Assembly: GCF_963678635.1 (NCBI RefSeq)
Contig: NW_026971315.1
Location: 62,001 to 126,000, forward strand
Direction: 5' to 3'
From: Symsagittifera roscoffensis
Taxonomy: Eukaryota; Xenacoelomorpha; Acoela; Convolutidae
DNA: 64,000 nucleotides
In this document: piece after piece, positions 44,001 to 54,078 of the stretch
Layout of the letters: every line of letters starts with the position of its first letter
How positions within the stretch are numbered: position 1 is the stretch's first letter
Program-made: the position numbers and the translations under genes
The notes under the pieces: model-generated
What the model was told of the DNA's origin: nothing
Database searches by the model: none
The model's input: the letters and a program-made list of their open reading frames with translations, nothing else

Positions 44001-45395
44001 ATCGAAAGATAAAACACCATTTCTGCGCATTTCTCTGTGGAAGTGGCTATGGCTTACGTTTTGAAAGAAGTTATATTAATTTTTGAAATTTTGCGCGTTT
44101 TTTGGAAATTTCTTTCTTAAAAACTAACCTGGTGGTTCTGAGGCTGATGGTTGATGGTTCATTCAAATTAAGACAGTGTTTAGATTTGCCTACATAAACC
44201 GTTTCACCCTATCTGTTTTGTAGAAAAGTCGGTATGGACTTCGGATAAATCCAATTTTTGAAAAGTTTTCTGTTTATTAGAAATATTTTCACTATTTTCT
44301 GTTCTTGAAAACATACTGTTCTTGAAAACTATTATTCTTGAAACCTACAAGTCAGTGTTTTTGAGCCACATTCAGTCAGTTTTTTTTTTCTGTTCACTTG
44401 GGTGGGTTCATTGAATCTTTCGCAACTGTCTGTTGCTAGCTATGTTATTGGTGGCTAGTTTTTGTAAAATTACCATCGGTCGTGGAGGACGTGATACTCT
44501 TTGTCTCAGCAATTTTTTTTCATTGTGTATATTTATCTTCTCTTTATTTCACTTTGTATGAATAGACTTTTAGAGCTCTTTTTTGCCTTTTCCTCGCTTG
44601 TTTGTAAAGCGCAGCTTGGCCTCTGTGTTATAACTCTTTTTTGAATTTTTTTGCGCAAACATGTGTCAAATATTTTTTACACTCCGATTTAAGTATATCT
44701 CCAGTCGCCAACACCATTCATATTCAGATAGTAAATATTTGGTCTTGTTGTTAGGCTTGGATCCAGCCCAATATGCCGTGAAAGAGCAAACGCAAATCAC
44801 CGAGTTGGATGAACCTGATCTGCAGACTCGTTTTCAACACTGCGTGCCTTTCAAATTCAAGTGTCCGAAGTGCAAAACGCCTTCGTGTGTGTCGAACGCC
44901 TTCAACGAAACTTCAGGAAATCTGGCTTTGTTCGAGTGCGAAAAGTGCAAATATCACCTTTTCGAGTCTCGTGGACCAATCACAAATGCTCTTCTTCTGC
45001 AGCTTCGCTCGTTTGTGAACGAGTACTACGCGAATATGTACTACTGCGAGGATTGTGATTTCAAAACGAGAAGTATCCCATTTAAATTCGTAGGTCGACA
45101 CCCGCTGTGCCCTCAATGTAAGAAACACGCCCTGTCTCGACGGGTTTCAGAAGCTGATTTGTACAATCAACTGACGTATCTCTCGTATGTCTTCGATCCA
45201 GCCAGGGCTCTAATGAATATGCCAGAAGACAATAAACTGAAGGCTAATCTGGCGATGAGAAATGGGGCTCAAAGCAAAGCACTGTACATGGTGCTAAAAG
45301 AGCAAGTCGACGCAATGTTGAAGCAAAGTGCATTCTCAGCTGTTAATATGTCGAGTCTATTCAGACCTTTGGCAACGTACAATTTTGCCTTCTAA
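31489..45395 (+). CDS. POLA1: DNA polymerase alpha catalytic subunit (complete, 12 exons)
   Basis: Family B polymerase that extends primase-made RNA primers in the nuclear polymerase alpha-primase complex. Twelve exons joined by GT-AG introns give 4485 nt, 1494 residues, close to the usual ~1460. The start is the ATG at 31489; an upstream TTG is not needed. Residues 1-190 are the acidic and basic N-terminal segment ([36 protein letters not shown]). [11 protein letters not shown] opens the conserved N-terminal domain. The inactive exonuclease region includes [13 protein letters not shown]. Polymerase motif A is [12 protein letters not shown] (~898), motif B is [13 protein letters not shown] (~990), and motif C is YGDTDS (~1041), with both catalytic aspartates. 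The C-terminal domain has two four-cysteine zinc sites (CPKC...CEKC and CEDC...CPQC) that bind the B subunit. Splice phases agree across all junctions. Introns 3, 6, 8, 9 and 11 are loaded with repeats. Confidence 0.96.
32155..32912 (+). CDS. POLA1: POLA1 exon 2
   Basis: Acceptor ...GATAG at 32154; donor GTTAGT at 32913; phase 0 end. Acidic linker, then the [11 protein letters not shown] domain and [10 protein letters not shown]. Confidence 0.93.
33039..33335 (+). CDS. POLA1: POLA1 exon 3
   Basis: T-rich acceptor TTTTTTAG at 33038; donor GTGTGT at 33336. Encodes ILKFKSR to GVNCIK, including GPCWLEIK and NPVSWC. Confidence 0.93.
33487..34080 (-). repeat. Dispersed repeat R1, copy 2 (POLA1 intron 3)
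   Basis: Inverted relative to copies 1 and 3. It starts AACAAGGATAGCCGGTTAC and ends GTTTTCAATAGTCGGAAC, so on the minus strand the order matches copy 1. Confidence 0.65.
34082..34150 (-). repeat. tRNA-like SINE segment
   Basis: The minus strand contains GAGGTAACTATTACC (A-box-like) and GGTTCGAGTCC (B-box) about 35 bases apart. It resembles 59727-59795. Acceptor pairing is absent, so it is a tRNA-derived repeat, not a tRNA gene. Confidence 0.4.
34430..34770 (+). repeat. Dispersed repeat R4 (POLA1 intron 3)
   Basis: Contains TTTTGAGTTCAATTGAAATT, ACGTGGAAATGGCGC and GATCCAGTTTTCTCA, shared in order with 38090-38440 and partly with 36190-36520, 42720-43200 and 45920-46200. All are in the same orientation. 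No coding capacity. Confidence 0.6.
34925..35155 (+). CDS. POLA1: POLA1 exon 4
   Basis: Acceptor CTCAG at 34924; donor GTAAGC at 35156. Encodes [10 protein letters not shown] to FGIAKPK. Confidence 0.92.
35395..35589 (+). CDS. POLA1: POLA1 exon 5
   Basis: Acceptor TTCAG at 35394; donor GTTTGT at 35590. Encodes the degenerate exonuclease region with [13 protein letters not shown]. Confidence 0.93.
35904..36066 (+). CDS. POLA1: POLA1 exon 6
   Basis: Acceptor TTTTAG at 35903; donor GTGAGA at 36067; phase 1. Encodes [12 protein letters not shown] and [17 protein letters not shown]. Confidence 0.92.
36190..36520 (+). repeat. Dispersed repeat R4 (POLA1 intron 6)
   Basis: Starts near GATGAACGTAGTTCAGAC, shared with 42743 and 45930, and continues into the common R4 body. 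Confidence 0.5.
36821..37198 (+). CDS. POLA1: POLA1 exon 7
   Basis: Acceptor TTTTTAG at 36820. The donor at 37199 is a weak GTTGGC, but the junction to exon 8 keeps frame and homology. Encodes [24 protein letters not shown] and YVVPDK. Confidence 0.9.
37615..37777 (+). CDS. POLA1: POLA1 exon 8 (polymerase motif A)
   Basis: Acceptor TTTCAG at 37614; donor GTTTGA at 37778; phase 2. Encodes [19 protein letters not shown] and the catalytic [17 protein letters not shown]. Confidence 0.92.
38090..38960 (+). repeat. Dispersed repeats R4 then R3 (POLA1 intron 8)
   Basis: R4 body at 38090-38440 is followed by R3 sequence with two ATCGGCTTAG-type segments (about 38640 and 38800). The part at 38440-38600 also occurs at 59985-60160. 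R4 and R3 may be parts of one larger element. Confidence 0.5.
39339..39522 (+). CDS. POLA1: POLA1 exon 9
   Basis: Acceptor GTCCAG at 39338; donor GTGAGA at 39523; phase 0. Encodes [20 protein letters not shown] and the following basic helix. Confidence 0.92.
40396..40763. mobile_element. 368-bp non-autonomous DNA transposon with TIRs and 9-bp target duplication
   Basis: Flanked by AGTAAAGCG at 40387-40395 and 40764-40772. The ends are inverted repeats of ~40 bp: both read TAGACAGTGCCGAAGT..AGAGAGTGCCGAA-like inward, with two GTGCCGAA motifs per arm. Uninterrupted R1 copies show a single AATAAAGCG at the same place, confirming the insertion. A 9-bp duplication and long TIRs fit a Mutator-like MITE; hAT would give 8 bp. 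No ORF. It contains an 84-bp tandem duplication. Confidence 0.85.
40487..40654 (+). repeat. 84-bp tandem duplication inside the MITE
   Basis: Units 40487-40570 and 40571-40654 differ at only a few positions. Each contains GATTTTGGCGCCAAAATTGA, a near-perfect palindrome. Confidence 0.9.
41425..42100 (+). CDS. POLA1: POLA1 exon 10 (polymerase motifs B and C)
   Basis: Acceptor TTTCAG at 41424; donor GTAAAT at 42101; phase 1. Encodes [33 protein letters not shown] and [12 protein letters not shown]. Confidence 0.95.
42424..42651 (+). CDS. POLA1: POLA1 exon 11
   Basis: Acceptor CTTCAG at 42423; donor GTTAGT at 42652; phase 1. Encodes [13 protein letters not shown] to [12 protein letters not shown]. 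Confidence 0.93.
42720..43200 (+). repeat. Dispersed repeat R4 (POLA1 intron 11)
   Basis: Shares GGTGAACGTAGTTCAGA and the CAGTTTTCTCAAATTGGGTTAA body with the other R4 copies. Confidence 0.5.
43201..44754. other. Rest of POLA1 intron 11
   Basis: AT-rich. Contains short tRNA-promoter-like scraps (for example GAGGTTAAGGGTTCAATCGC near 43820) and fragments shared with other spacer DNA. No exon-like frame is seen. Confidence 0.5.
44755..45395 (+). CDS. POLA1: POLA1 exon 12 (C-terminal zinc domain)
   Basis: Acceptor TTGTTAG at 44754; stop TAA at 45393-45395. Encodes LDPAQYAV and the two zinc sites [13 protein letters not shown] and CEDC/CPQC. Confidence 0.94.
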
Positions 45396-46240
45396 ACTTT
45401 CTATAACTAATCCTTTTTCACCTTTCTTGGGCAGTTTTGCCATTTTTGGTTCGATAATCGATATAGTGCAATATTTGAATTTTTGAAATTTGTGCGTGAC
45501 ATTTGTGTTGTATGACGTGTAGTTTTGAAACAATTACATTCAAGAAAACAGAGCTTATGTTTTTCACCAGTTGGAGTCGTTACAATTCGTTTCCGATATA
45601 AACTTGCTTATTTGAATTGAGATTTGGAATACTAAATTTTGAACCTTACGTTTTCTTGTGAAAATTACTTGAAAAAGAATAGTGCGTTACAAGCAAAGCT
45701 TCTGTTAATAGTACAAAACAAGGTTTTAAGTGTTGTTGAAAGAACTGAATAAGCAAATTTTTGGCTCAGTGGTTTTTCTCAAAACTTTTTCACGCTCATT
45801 TTATGTCGATCATGGAGTGACTAGAATGAACTGTGGCGTAGTTTCGGACAATTGTAGTGTATCAAATGAAGCTCAGATAGGTCAAAAGTGGTATCATTTT
45901 AATGCCTTATTAGTTGTGATTCGTTTAAGAGCCGATGAATGTAGTTCAGACTTTTATATAGGTCGCGATGATTTTCTTTTTTCGATTTTTGTCAGGAAAC
46001 ATTAGTTCAGGTTCAAATTTACTTTTTTCGCGGTTTGATTTTTCTTTTCTTTCTAAGTTAAGGTCATTTCCTTTGTTAAAACGAAGGCAAACTCCATTAT
46101 CGAACAGCGAAAGTGTAAAGTTCATGAAAAACGTGATCGACTTCTTCTTTCGAAAGTGGAATTAATTTATCGAATTTTTCACCGAAATAAAAGTTAGTAG
46201 GCTATTTTTTAAAGGCTAAAAATGTCTATGTCGAGATTAA
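45396..46240. other. Downstream of POLA1: spacer with R4 copy
   Basis: No gene seen. 45920-46200 is another R4 copy (GATGAATGTAGTTCAGAC). No clear AATAAA is found close to the POLA1 stop. Confidence 0.5.
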
Positions 46241-47103
46241 CCATGTCATACTCTCAGTTGAGAAAACTAAAGCCGTAGTTGTCTTGCTGGATCCACGCAA
46301 AACTATGGGCAAGTCTCAACCACCGATCAGCTTGCTGGAACGGTCTATTGACTACAAGAATTAAGTCACCATCTTAGGAGTTAGGATCGAATCTCAGCTG
46401 AGGTTTAGCTACCACACACAGAAGGCCTGCAAGAAGCTTCCGAAACGTAACCAAATTCACCAAGCTCTGGCCAGTAAAGACTGGAGCATGAATGCCACTG
46501 ACTCCAAAAGACTTTACAAAGCCTACTCTGGTTGTATGCAGCGGAAGTGTGGCGCCCGTTCGCAGCAGACAACAACATAGCGAACCTCGAGACATGCAAC
46601 AAGATAGCGGCACAGAGCATCACTGGAGCACCAAAGGACTCCACGGACGCTCCAACCAGGGCTGAAGTAGAACTTACGACAATTAAACAGGAGATTGATG
46701 ACTATGCAGCAAAACTGCTGGTCTGATATAGCCAGTTTCCGGAAATACACCCCCTCCACATTCTGACCAAAGCAGGACCACTTCAAATTCTCAAGGCAAA
46801 AGAAGGGAACAAAGGAAACGACAGGAGGTCGACAGTTCCGAGACGTCTAGCCTCTAACAGAAGTTAGAGAAGCCTGAACATGGACAAAGAAGATCGCCGC
46901 CTAGAAGGCTACAATCCCGGCGAGCCTTTTACGCCGCAGAGCAACAGGAGAGCATCCTCTACCACCAAACAGCAGAAGCTGAGGATCACTTTGGCGCTTT
47001 CCTTCAAGCTACAAACACAGACACGGATAAGTGGATGACTCGAACTTCCCATACCGCAAAGAAGAAGATATAGAGCACCTCCTTCTTCACTGCGCCTCAT
47101 AGG
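46240..47103 (+). pseudogene. Decayed LINE, RT C-terminal region
   Basis: Broken frames encode the region after the RT catalytic core of a Jockey/I-like LINE: LGVRIESQLRFSYHTQKACK, then YAAEVWRPFAADNN, CNKIAAQSITGAPKDST, and near 47060-47100 EEDIEHLLLHCAS, the C-terminal CCHC-like end. At least one frameshift and several stops separate the blocks. It has higher GC than the surroundings and is unrelated in sequence to the younger LINE at 4390-5222. Confidence 0.75.
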
Positions 47104-47574
47104 AAATTGAGTGGAAGGCCACCCCCTGAGACGCGGCAGACCTCAGAGTCCTGTAAGAACAACCAATCGTCCTGCAACAACAACCAACCTGCACATAACA
47201 ACAACAGATTAACATCTGCAATTTTCCGACTTAATTACGAGAAAGATTTTAAGAAAGATATAGAAATTCTTATCTATTTCTACTGCAATTTGTTTTTTTT
47301 TAATACGTTTTTGCTTTCAATTGCGGTCACCAATCGTTATCGAACGTAGACGTTGTTCATGTAGGAAACTTTTTAATAGAAATCACTGAATCATTTATTC
47401 AACTCTTTCCTCAGCTCTGTTATTTGGTCAACTAACAGAAATTCGTTGAGCCTGGCTGCATTATAGATACCCAATCTATTTTAACAAGTGGAGTGTCGTG
47501 TAATACTACGAAATAAGTTTTTCCAAGCTAACCGCAAGAAACGGTGCTCATTTGGTGGCACTTTATATTGTCAA
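47104..47574. other. Spacer, no gene seen
   Basis: Starts with an ACAACAACCAAC-rich stretch that may be the tail of the decayed LINE, then AT-rich sequence. Confidence 0.5.
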
Positions 47575-47870
47575 GCATTGGAAATTTAAAAGCATCTGTA
47601 GCTGCTTTATTGGTGGCTTGGACTAGTTTATTACCAAGCGACTCTGGTCCAGATAAGGGGACGTGAGACTCTTATCTACAGGTCGGAGGTTGAATTCCGG
47701 CATACTGAAATGGTTTCATTTTTATTTGGTGGCGTTTTTGATGCATAGCATTGGCAATTTACTAGCTACTCTAATTGCTTTATTTGCAGCTAGTGATAGT
47801 AATTTTTTAAGCGATCGTTGCGCTGGTGTAAGGCTGTGAGACGTCTATCTACAGGTCGGAGGTTTTAGCA
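47575..47870 (+). repeat. Tandem pair of tRNA-promoter-like repeats
   Basis: Two diverged units share GCAATTT or GGAAATTT, TTGCTTTATT and CTATCTACAGGTCGGAGGTT. The B-box-like GGTCGGAGGTTGAATTCC in unit 1 suggests a tRNA-derived SINE. Confidence 0.4.
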
Positions 47871-50394
47871 CATAACAAAACTTTTGTTTTGCTAGGTTTA
47901 TTTATGCTTTTTTATTTCCTTATTTTGCTTTGTTTCTCTCCTTAGAGCTATTTTTTGCAGCTTTCTCTTTTGAGTTTAGCTTTGCCTCTGTAATAAATTT
48001 TGTGTTTTATGTTGTTTGTAACTTTAAAATATCAGATTATTAACTTCATGATTATCAAGGGTATTGCACTCGGGTACTAGCATTTATCCCTTAAATAACT
48101 TTGCTTAGTTTGATTTTGGTGGAATTAGCCATCATAACTCTATCTGTACTCTCGTCAGCCAACAGACATATTTCGAGCATGTATGCATTAAATACCCGTT
48201 CTATTGAAGGTTCGCTTTTGATATAAATGGTTAATTTACGAATTCCATTTGATTAAAATTTTATTTCTTTTCAGCATAAAAGGTTCCGGCTTGTGTTATA
48301 TGGGTTTAGTGGCCTTATTTAGATTCCATCTTTTGATTAACGAAAAAAATTTCTCTGGCGCTCATGTGGAACGTGAAAAATTTTTGTTTCGGCTCAGCGG
48401 GTGTCTGTTGATGTATTGTCAGTTTTGCTAGCGGTTTTTAAGTTTTCTTAAGATGCTAGCTTCACGTTCAATAGGCTTGGCGTTTTCGTTCAAGGCAAGT
48501 AGAGAGAAACACATGAAAATGTTCGTAGATCAGTTGTTCGCATTTTTTAACTTAAGTGCTTCCGTCTCATATTTTGTCGGCTAGTTTGCCATACTAAGTT
48601 TGTGTTGTAACGTGAGTTGTTCGAATTTTCTCTTAGCCTTTGTGCTGATATCTTTACTCATTGGAAATCCCGTCTTTTTACGAAATATGCAGCAATGTAC
48701 ATGATTTTTATATTCTTTTTTCTGGTATCTAAAAGCTTTTTTCAACGATCGTTGATCCAGTCATTTGTTGTTTTTTAGTTAAGGAATCAACATCGTAGCT
48801 TTTTGTCCGCATATTTCGTTGAAACCGCCAGCTGGAACGAATACGAAGCTTTTAACAAAAAATCGAATAAAAACCAATAAAATAGTTTTGTTTTTCAATA
48901 GTTTGACATACTGCGGAAAGCGTTCTTTTCAGACTGTCCTTTTAGAAGTACAATTGAAAGCTTTGAGTAATGCGCAGATGAAAACGAAAAAAGTTGCTTT
49001 TCAAAATGTGACATTGCTATTCAAAATGTGACAAAAACCAACAGTGGAAATAACGAGAAAAATGGCATCGGTTTCCTCAAGTAGTTTATTTTTGAAGTTT
49101 ACAAAGAACCAAATCAGTATCAATCATCAATTTCATTGCAGTTTATGGATTCGAAAGTTTGTTTTTACATTTTTCTTGCAATTTTTGTCCCTAGTGTATC
49201 TACGGATCGATGTATTGATAATGCCTTGCTCGCTTGTTTTTGAGTGATCTTGCTTTCAGTCTCATCTATGCATGAAAAAATGAAGAACTAAGCCAATGAA
49301 ATTCCAGTTTTTTGGTACTATTTCTTCGTTTTTTATCATTTTTTTGGGAAAGCGGGGACTGTGCAGAGGTCAAAGGTGAGAATAGTATATGAATTATCAA
49401 TGCAATGAATTGCGGGTCGAATGTGTCCTTTAACTTTGTGCATTGAATTATACATTAACTTCAAGCGATTAATGAAAAATTTTTGTCAGCAAGGTATCCT
49501 TCGTTGAACTGAGAAATACAATCAAAAAAGACGAGAGTGATATATATTATAATGCAACTTTTTATTAGAGGCGCAATGCAATATGAAGGAATTGACGATG
49601 ATGATTTTTGACAGCTTTAATTTACCGATGTAAGCAACTAATTTCGTTCAATTGTTTGGTTTGAAATAGCAACAACAGAAACATCTAACATAGAGTATCA
49701 AGCGAATAGCTGATAAGTGATCAAATGAGCTTTTTTCAGGCTCATTTTTATATTTAGTTGGTTTGATTATTGATTTCTTATTTGCACATAATTTTGGCCC
49801 GCTGAGTTCAAAGCGCACTTTCCGGTAACAATAGTGAAAATGATGGTGTGGATAGTTTCAAAGGTGGATATGATAATAGACCTTCAGCAAAATAAACAGT
49901 TCAGCTGGAAAACAAGAAATTAGACAATAAGACGCCGCCTGTGAGATAAATATAAGACGCATTTTTTTTACAAAACTGAATATTGGGCGTAATTATTAAA
50001 TTGTCAGCGAAGCCAGATGAAAAAGTTTAAATCATTAATGAATAAACGTAATCGCAAAAATCTTCGTCTTAATGTTAAAGTTCATTAAGCGAGGTGAAAA
50101 CACTTGTATAGGTCATCCTCAGCTGAACAAGTATTCATTGTTTTCAGGGCTGCATATGAACTGGCATAATTGAAATGATTAATTTATTTCAGCAGAACAA
50201 GGTTTATTTTCGGTTGTGCTTAACATAGTTTGCTTCCAGCAAATATGGCCCCTTTTTATTTCAGCTTTGCAAATGCGCCTACCTGCTTTTACAAAAAAAT
50301 TCTTGTGATACTTTGAGAAAATATTTGCTATACAATTTTATACAATTTTATCGGAAAAATTCAGTATAAAAATAGAATGACACGCATTTTTCCA
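47871..50394. other. Long spacer, no gene seen
   Basis: AT-rich. All frames are short and without family features. A weak R3-like segment lies near 48240-48330 (TTTCAGCATAAAAGGTTCCGGCTTGTGTTATATGGG region). No RNA gene seen. Confidence 0.5.
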
Positions 50395-51200
50395 TACAAT
50401 GAAATGTAATAATTAGCATATTTTTCCACACTCTGGAAGTAAATGACAAGCTTTTTGACAGAATTTTTATTACTAAGTTTGTTTGAAAAACGCATATTCA
50501 TTTTTATTCTTGTAAGGATGTTTGATGAAAAATTTTTTCCATAATATGAAGCTGAATGATAAGCATGTTTTCCATAAGCGAAATTTAAAAACATTTCGAT
50601 TTGAACATTAGTATTTTGTCTGATAACACAATAACCGAGGATATATTTTACCAAACGCGTATAATTTGTTTGCATATCCGAGGATATAATTTACCAAACG
50701 CGTATAATTTGTTTGCATATGTTCCTTCACCCTGTCTGTTGGCTGTATGCGTTTTCGATAATGAGACCTTTAAGAAGTACTTTTCTACAAACAATTTGAT
50801 CGCAGATTTTTTCTGTCATCAACAGCTAAGTTTTTTCTTTCATTAAGTGTTGATTTTTTCATAAAGCCATTTAAGTTCTTGCATCTTTGCACGATACAAT
50901 TCAACTTGTTGTTTTATTAGCACAACCGAGATGTGAGCGCTGTGTTTCAGGGTCACTCAATTTTTTCTCAGCCCAAGTCGAAAGTTTTATTTTTTCCATA
51001 CATTGAAATCTAATAATCAGCATATTTTTCCACGCTCTTGCTTTTTTCCGCATATGCTTTTTTTACTACAATGCTGTATGATAAATGCTTATCTCCAAAA
51101 TGAAATTGTATGATAGGCATGTTTTGCATAATTGAAAATTAAAAAATCCATCTTGAAAGTTTGTAATTTGTCTTATAACACAATAACCGAGGAGTTTCCA
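50395..51200 (+). repeat. Diverged direct repeat (two copies)
   Basis: 50395-50640 and 50996-51200 share AATAAT.AGCATATTTTTCCAC, GATA.GCATGTTTT and TAACACAATAACCGAGGA in the same order, about 600 bp apart. Confidence 0.55.
50635..50720 (+). repeat. 43-bp tandem duplication
   Basis: Units 50635-50677 and 50678-50720 differ at one base (ATATATTTTACC versus ATATAATTTACC). Confidence 0.9.
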
Positions 51201-51404
51201 TAATAAGAAAACGCGGAGTGTAAGTTGGAGTTACCCCAGACATTAACTGCGTGTGGTAAGTTTCCTTAAAATAGATACTTTGGCATTCACACAAATTATG
51301 TACAAAAAACGTAATTTTTATAAATTTCTAAAAAGCTTCTTCTAATTGTGTTTATACAAACACTTTCGTGGATTTTTTTTGTGCAAAAGCAGCTTGGACT
51401 ACGC

Positions 51405-51945
51405 TATAAACAACAAGACTGCTCGTATCAGGGCGAAGCCCTGAATGTTCCGACTGCCTTTTAAGGTTTATTGAGCAGCAGTATTACATAAAAAAAAATG
51501 AAATAAAATTAAATGAAATTTTTTTTTTAAATTTGAAAATTTTTATGAAAATCATCCCCCCACACGCCATATAAAGTACAAAAAGATAGATTTCGTTCCT
51601 TATAACAAGTCAATTATGGCAAATAAGCTTCGTTCAACCAATTTGGAACGATTTATAAGACGGATTAAATCTCGCTTACGCGTTAATAGCGCGAATTATA
51701 TTGCGCGTTAATTGTCCCAAATTGGTCAAAATGGCAATCTTTAAACCCTCATAACTTTACGAAAAATGATCACAGGTGAAATATCTTTTCAAATTTAAGC
51801 TCAGGACAACAATACCTTTTGAATGATATAAAAAAATTCCGTCAAAAATGGCTAGTTAAAAAGTCGAAATTTGTCTGAAGAAAAAAAAACCCACCCCGAG
51901 CACAAATATTCCGTTACTTTCGTATCGAAAGTCGGAACAAAAATA
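51405..51945 (-). repeat. Dispersed repeat R2, copy 2
   Basis: Inverse of 29472-30005, with the same AGGGCGAAGCCCT hairpin near 51440 and the CGAAAGTCGGAACAA end near 51940. Similarity looks high, so the family may be fairly recent. Confidence 0.6.
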
Positions 51946-52773
51946 TCAAATGTTGCATGCAATGATTTTGCATGCAAGCAAAAAAACTGTACCTCAGTTT
52001 TCTGTGTTTTTTTTTCTATACAAAAATGCATATCATACAGTTTTCAGATATGAAATTTGTTTGACAAGCTTCTTTTGATAAAATTTTTTTATTTGTTAGA
52101 ATAAAATGTTCAACCACTTTTAAGATAGTTTTTATAAGTAAAGTCAATTGAAAAATTGCTTATATAATTTTCTATGGTAATCGTATGGCAAGCATTATAT
52201 TATACTTTTCTTCAAAATGAATCGGAATTATAGTTTCGAACATTATTTATACTTAATGAAAATCTCCACACCCTGGGCTCAAATGTGAAGAAATGTAGAG
52301 CCTGTTTTTTTTTGAGAATTTGGACATTTAAAAGTTGGCAGTTTGTCAATTTACTGGAATTAAGCGAGCCCGCTTTTCACGCACTAGCATCTTCAAAGCG
52401 TAAGAGCGACTTTTTTGAGCGCGGTGAATTGATCCACATTCAAATGCGATCAAATAATCATAATCCCAATATAATCAAGGTCAGCTTATTAGTCCCAATT
52501 TTGCTTACTAGACTTAATTATATTTTTCATCACTTTTTTCGTCAAGCTGATTATTCTAGGCATTTTAACTCTACTTTCCTGCTGTTTTTAATTTTTTTTG
52601 CTGTTTTTTTGTTTGTTTTCTCGAATTGCAGCTTCGCGTCTGTGTTGAAAGAGTATCGACATCAACATACAACTTCAAAGCAAAAAAATAATGTGGAAAT
52701 AGTTGAATTGGAATTGAGCGATATGACCAATTTGTGAGTAACAAATTACTGTTTGAGCGGATGGAAAATTAAT
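51946..52773. other. Spacer beyond the 3' end of the minus-strand gene
   Basis: AT-rich. A 150-codon plus-strand frame at 52285-52737 has no family features and is T-rich, so I do not call it a gene. No clear poly(A) signal for the minus-strand gene. Confidence 0.45.
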
Positions 52774-54078
52774 TCAAATGGAAGACATAGTTAATGAAGC
52801 GAGTTGGCGCAACTGACTTCTGGTGATTCTTTTGCTCGAGTTTCTTCTACTCATTCTTGTTCTGTGAGGATAGAAGGCACTTGCAGTACTACTGTAGCTG
52901 CCGAACATTCTAGAACAATCTGTCATGATGTCATTGAGAACGCCAGCCAAGTTAATCGGCTTCAAAGAGTTGTAGTTGTGCGATTGGGGTGAGTGCAATC
53001 TGTATAGCATGTAAGGAACTGCAGTGATTTTATTTAGGAGGTCATTCTGCTGACTAGAATTGTGCTCGAATTTTATAAATCGGATACAAGTTTGACAAAC
53101 ACAATTGCCGCTTCTGATTTTATACCGTTTTGGATTTCGCTTTTCAGCTGTAAACAAGTGTTGATTCATTGATAATATGCTGCTGTTGTGACTATTAATC
53201 AGACAGTTTGAAGAGTAAAAATTGGCCGCGTAAGAGTTTCGAAGGTGTCTTTGCTGTGTGGGAGTTAAACACATTCGCTCATCCTTCCAGGAGCTGCCGG
53301 AATTCCGCCGAGAGGTGTAATCGTTGATGCCAATTCCAACATTGCCTGAACTTCTTCGAGAGGAAAAGTCTCCCCTCGACCTATGAGGATGGTGTTTACA
53401 AGCTGACCTTGACCTCTTCAAAGGCGATTTGGACATGAATGGAGCATTCGGTATGCCTAAAGATGTGGCGACCTCGTTGGTCTGAGACCTCTGAGTATTG
53501 TCAATTGAGCTGGAATCGCTTTTTCGATGAGGCTGGTACAGCAATGTAGGCTGAGTGGCAGTGTTATTTTCATCTGTTAAATCTGGATTCGAACAACTGA
53601 TTTCAAAAATAGTTGGCGCTGTTAGCGAGCTCATAGCTATAGGAGTATTTGATTTACCCATTTCGAAACCGGCCGAACTGGCTACAGGAGGATATTTATT
53701 GGACGAATAGGGGTACGAACTGTTAGGCATTGGACTGGAGTTCGTAACCCGTGCCTGGAATCCAACGTTCACCTGTGTTTCGGTCGGAATAGGAGACGCA
53801 TTACTGAATACTGTAGTCGTTAGTTGAGTTCCACTGTTGAGTGAGGAATTCAAGGCGGTGCTGGATTTGGCGTTGCAAGTTGAGTTCGAGTAGTTCAGTG
53901 GGTTCAATGAGAATGAGTTCGACGAAGGAATGTTGTTGTTCGCGTTTACTCCGAGCATATTTAATGAACTGAGGGAGTCTTTGTGCACGAACATGTAGCT
54001 CCCCCTTCGCCTACTTGACTGCGACAGTAGAGATGCTCTTCGGAACAGTTCTAGTTGGCTGGGATTCTTTCCCGAATT
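52774..54078 (-). CDS. Unrecognised gene, last exon
   Basis: Acceptor GATTTCAG just right of 54078; 435 codons including the TGA. Low-complexity Ser/Asn/Pro-rich with RRRGSYMFVHKDSLSSLN near its start. Confidence 0.72.
   Translation of the reverse strand, partial: NSGKNPSQLELFRRASLLSQSSRRRGSYMFVHKDSLSSLNMLGVNANNNIPSSNSFSLNPLNYSNSTCNAKSSTALNSSLNSGTQLTTTVFSNASPIPTETQVNVGFQARVTNSSPMPNSSYPYSSNKYPPVASSAGFEMGKSNTPIAMSSLTAPTIFEISCSNPDLTDENNTATQPTLLYQPHRKSDSSSIDNTQRSQTNEVATSLGIPNAPFMSKSPLKRSRSACKHHPHRSRGDFSSRRSSGNVGIGINDYTSRRNSGSSWKDERMCLTPTQQRHLRNSYAANFYSSNCLINSHNSSILSMNQHLFTAEKRNPKRYKIRSGNCVCQTCIRFIKFEHNSSQQNDLLNKITAVPYMLYRLHSPQSHNYNSLKPINLAGVLNDIMTDCSRMFGSYSSTASAFYPHRTRMSRRNSSKRITRSQLRQLASLTMSSI

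Noticed and set aside
52285-52737. 150-codon plus-strand ORF
   Set aside because: T-rich, no family features, no splice context, and antisense to nothing conserved. Probably chance.
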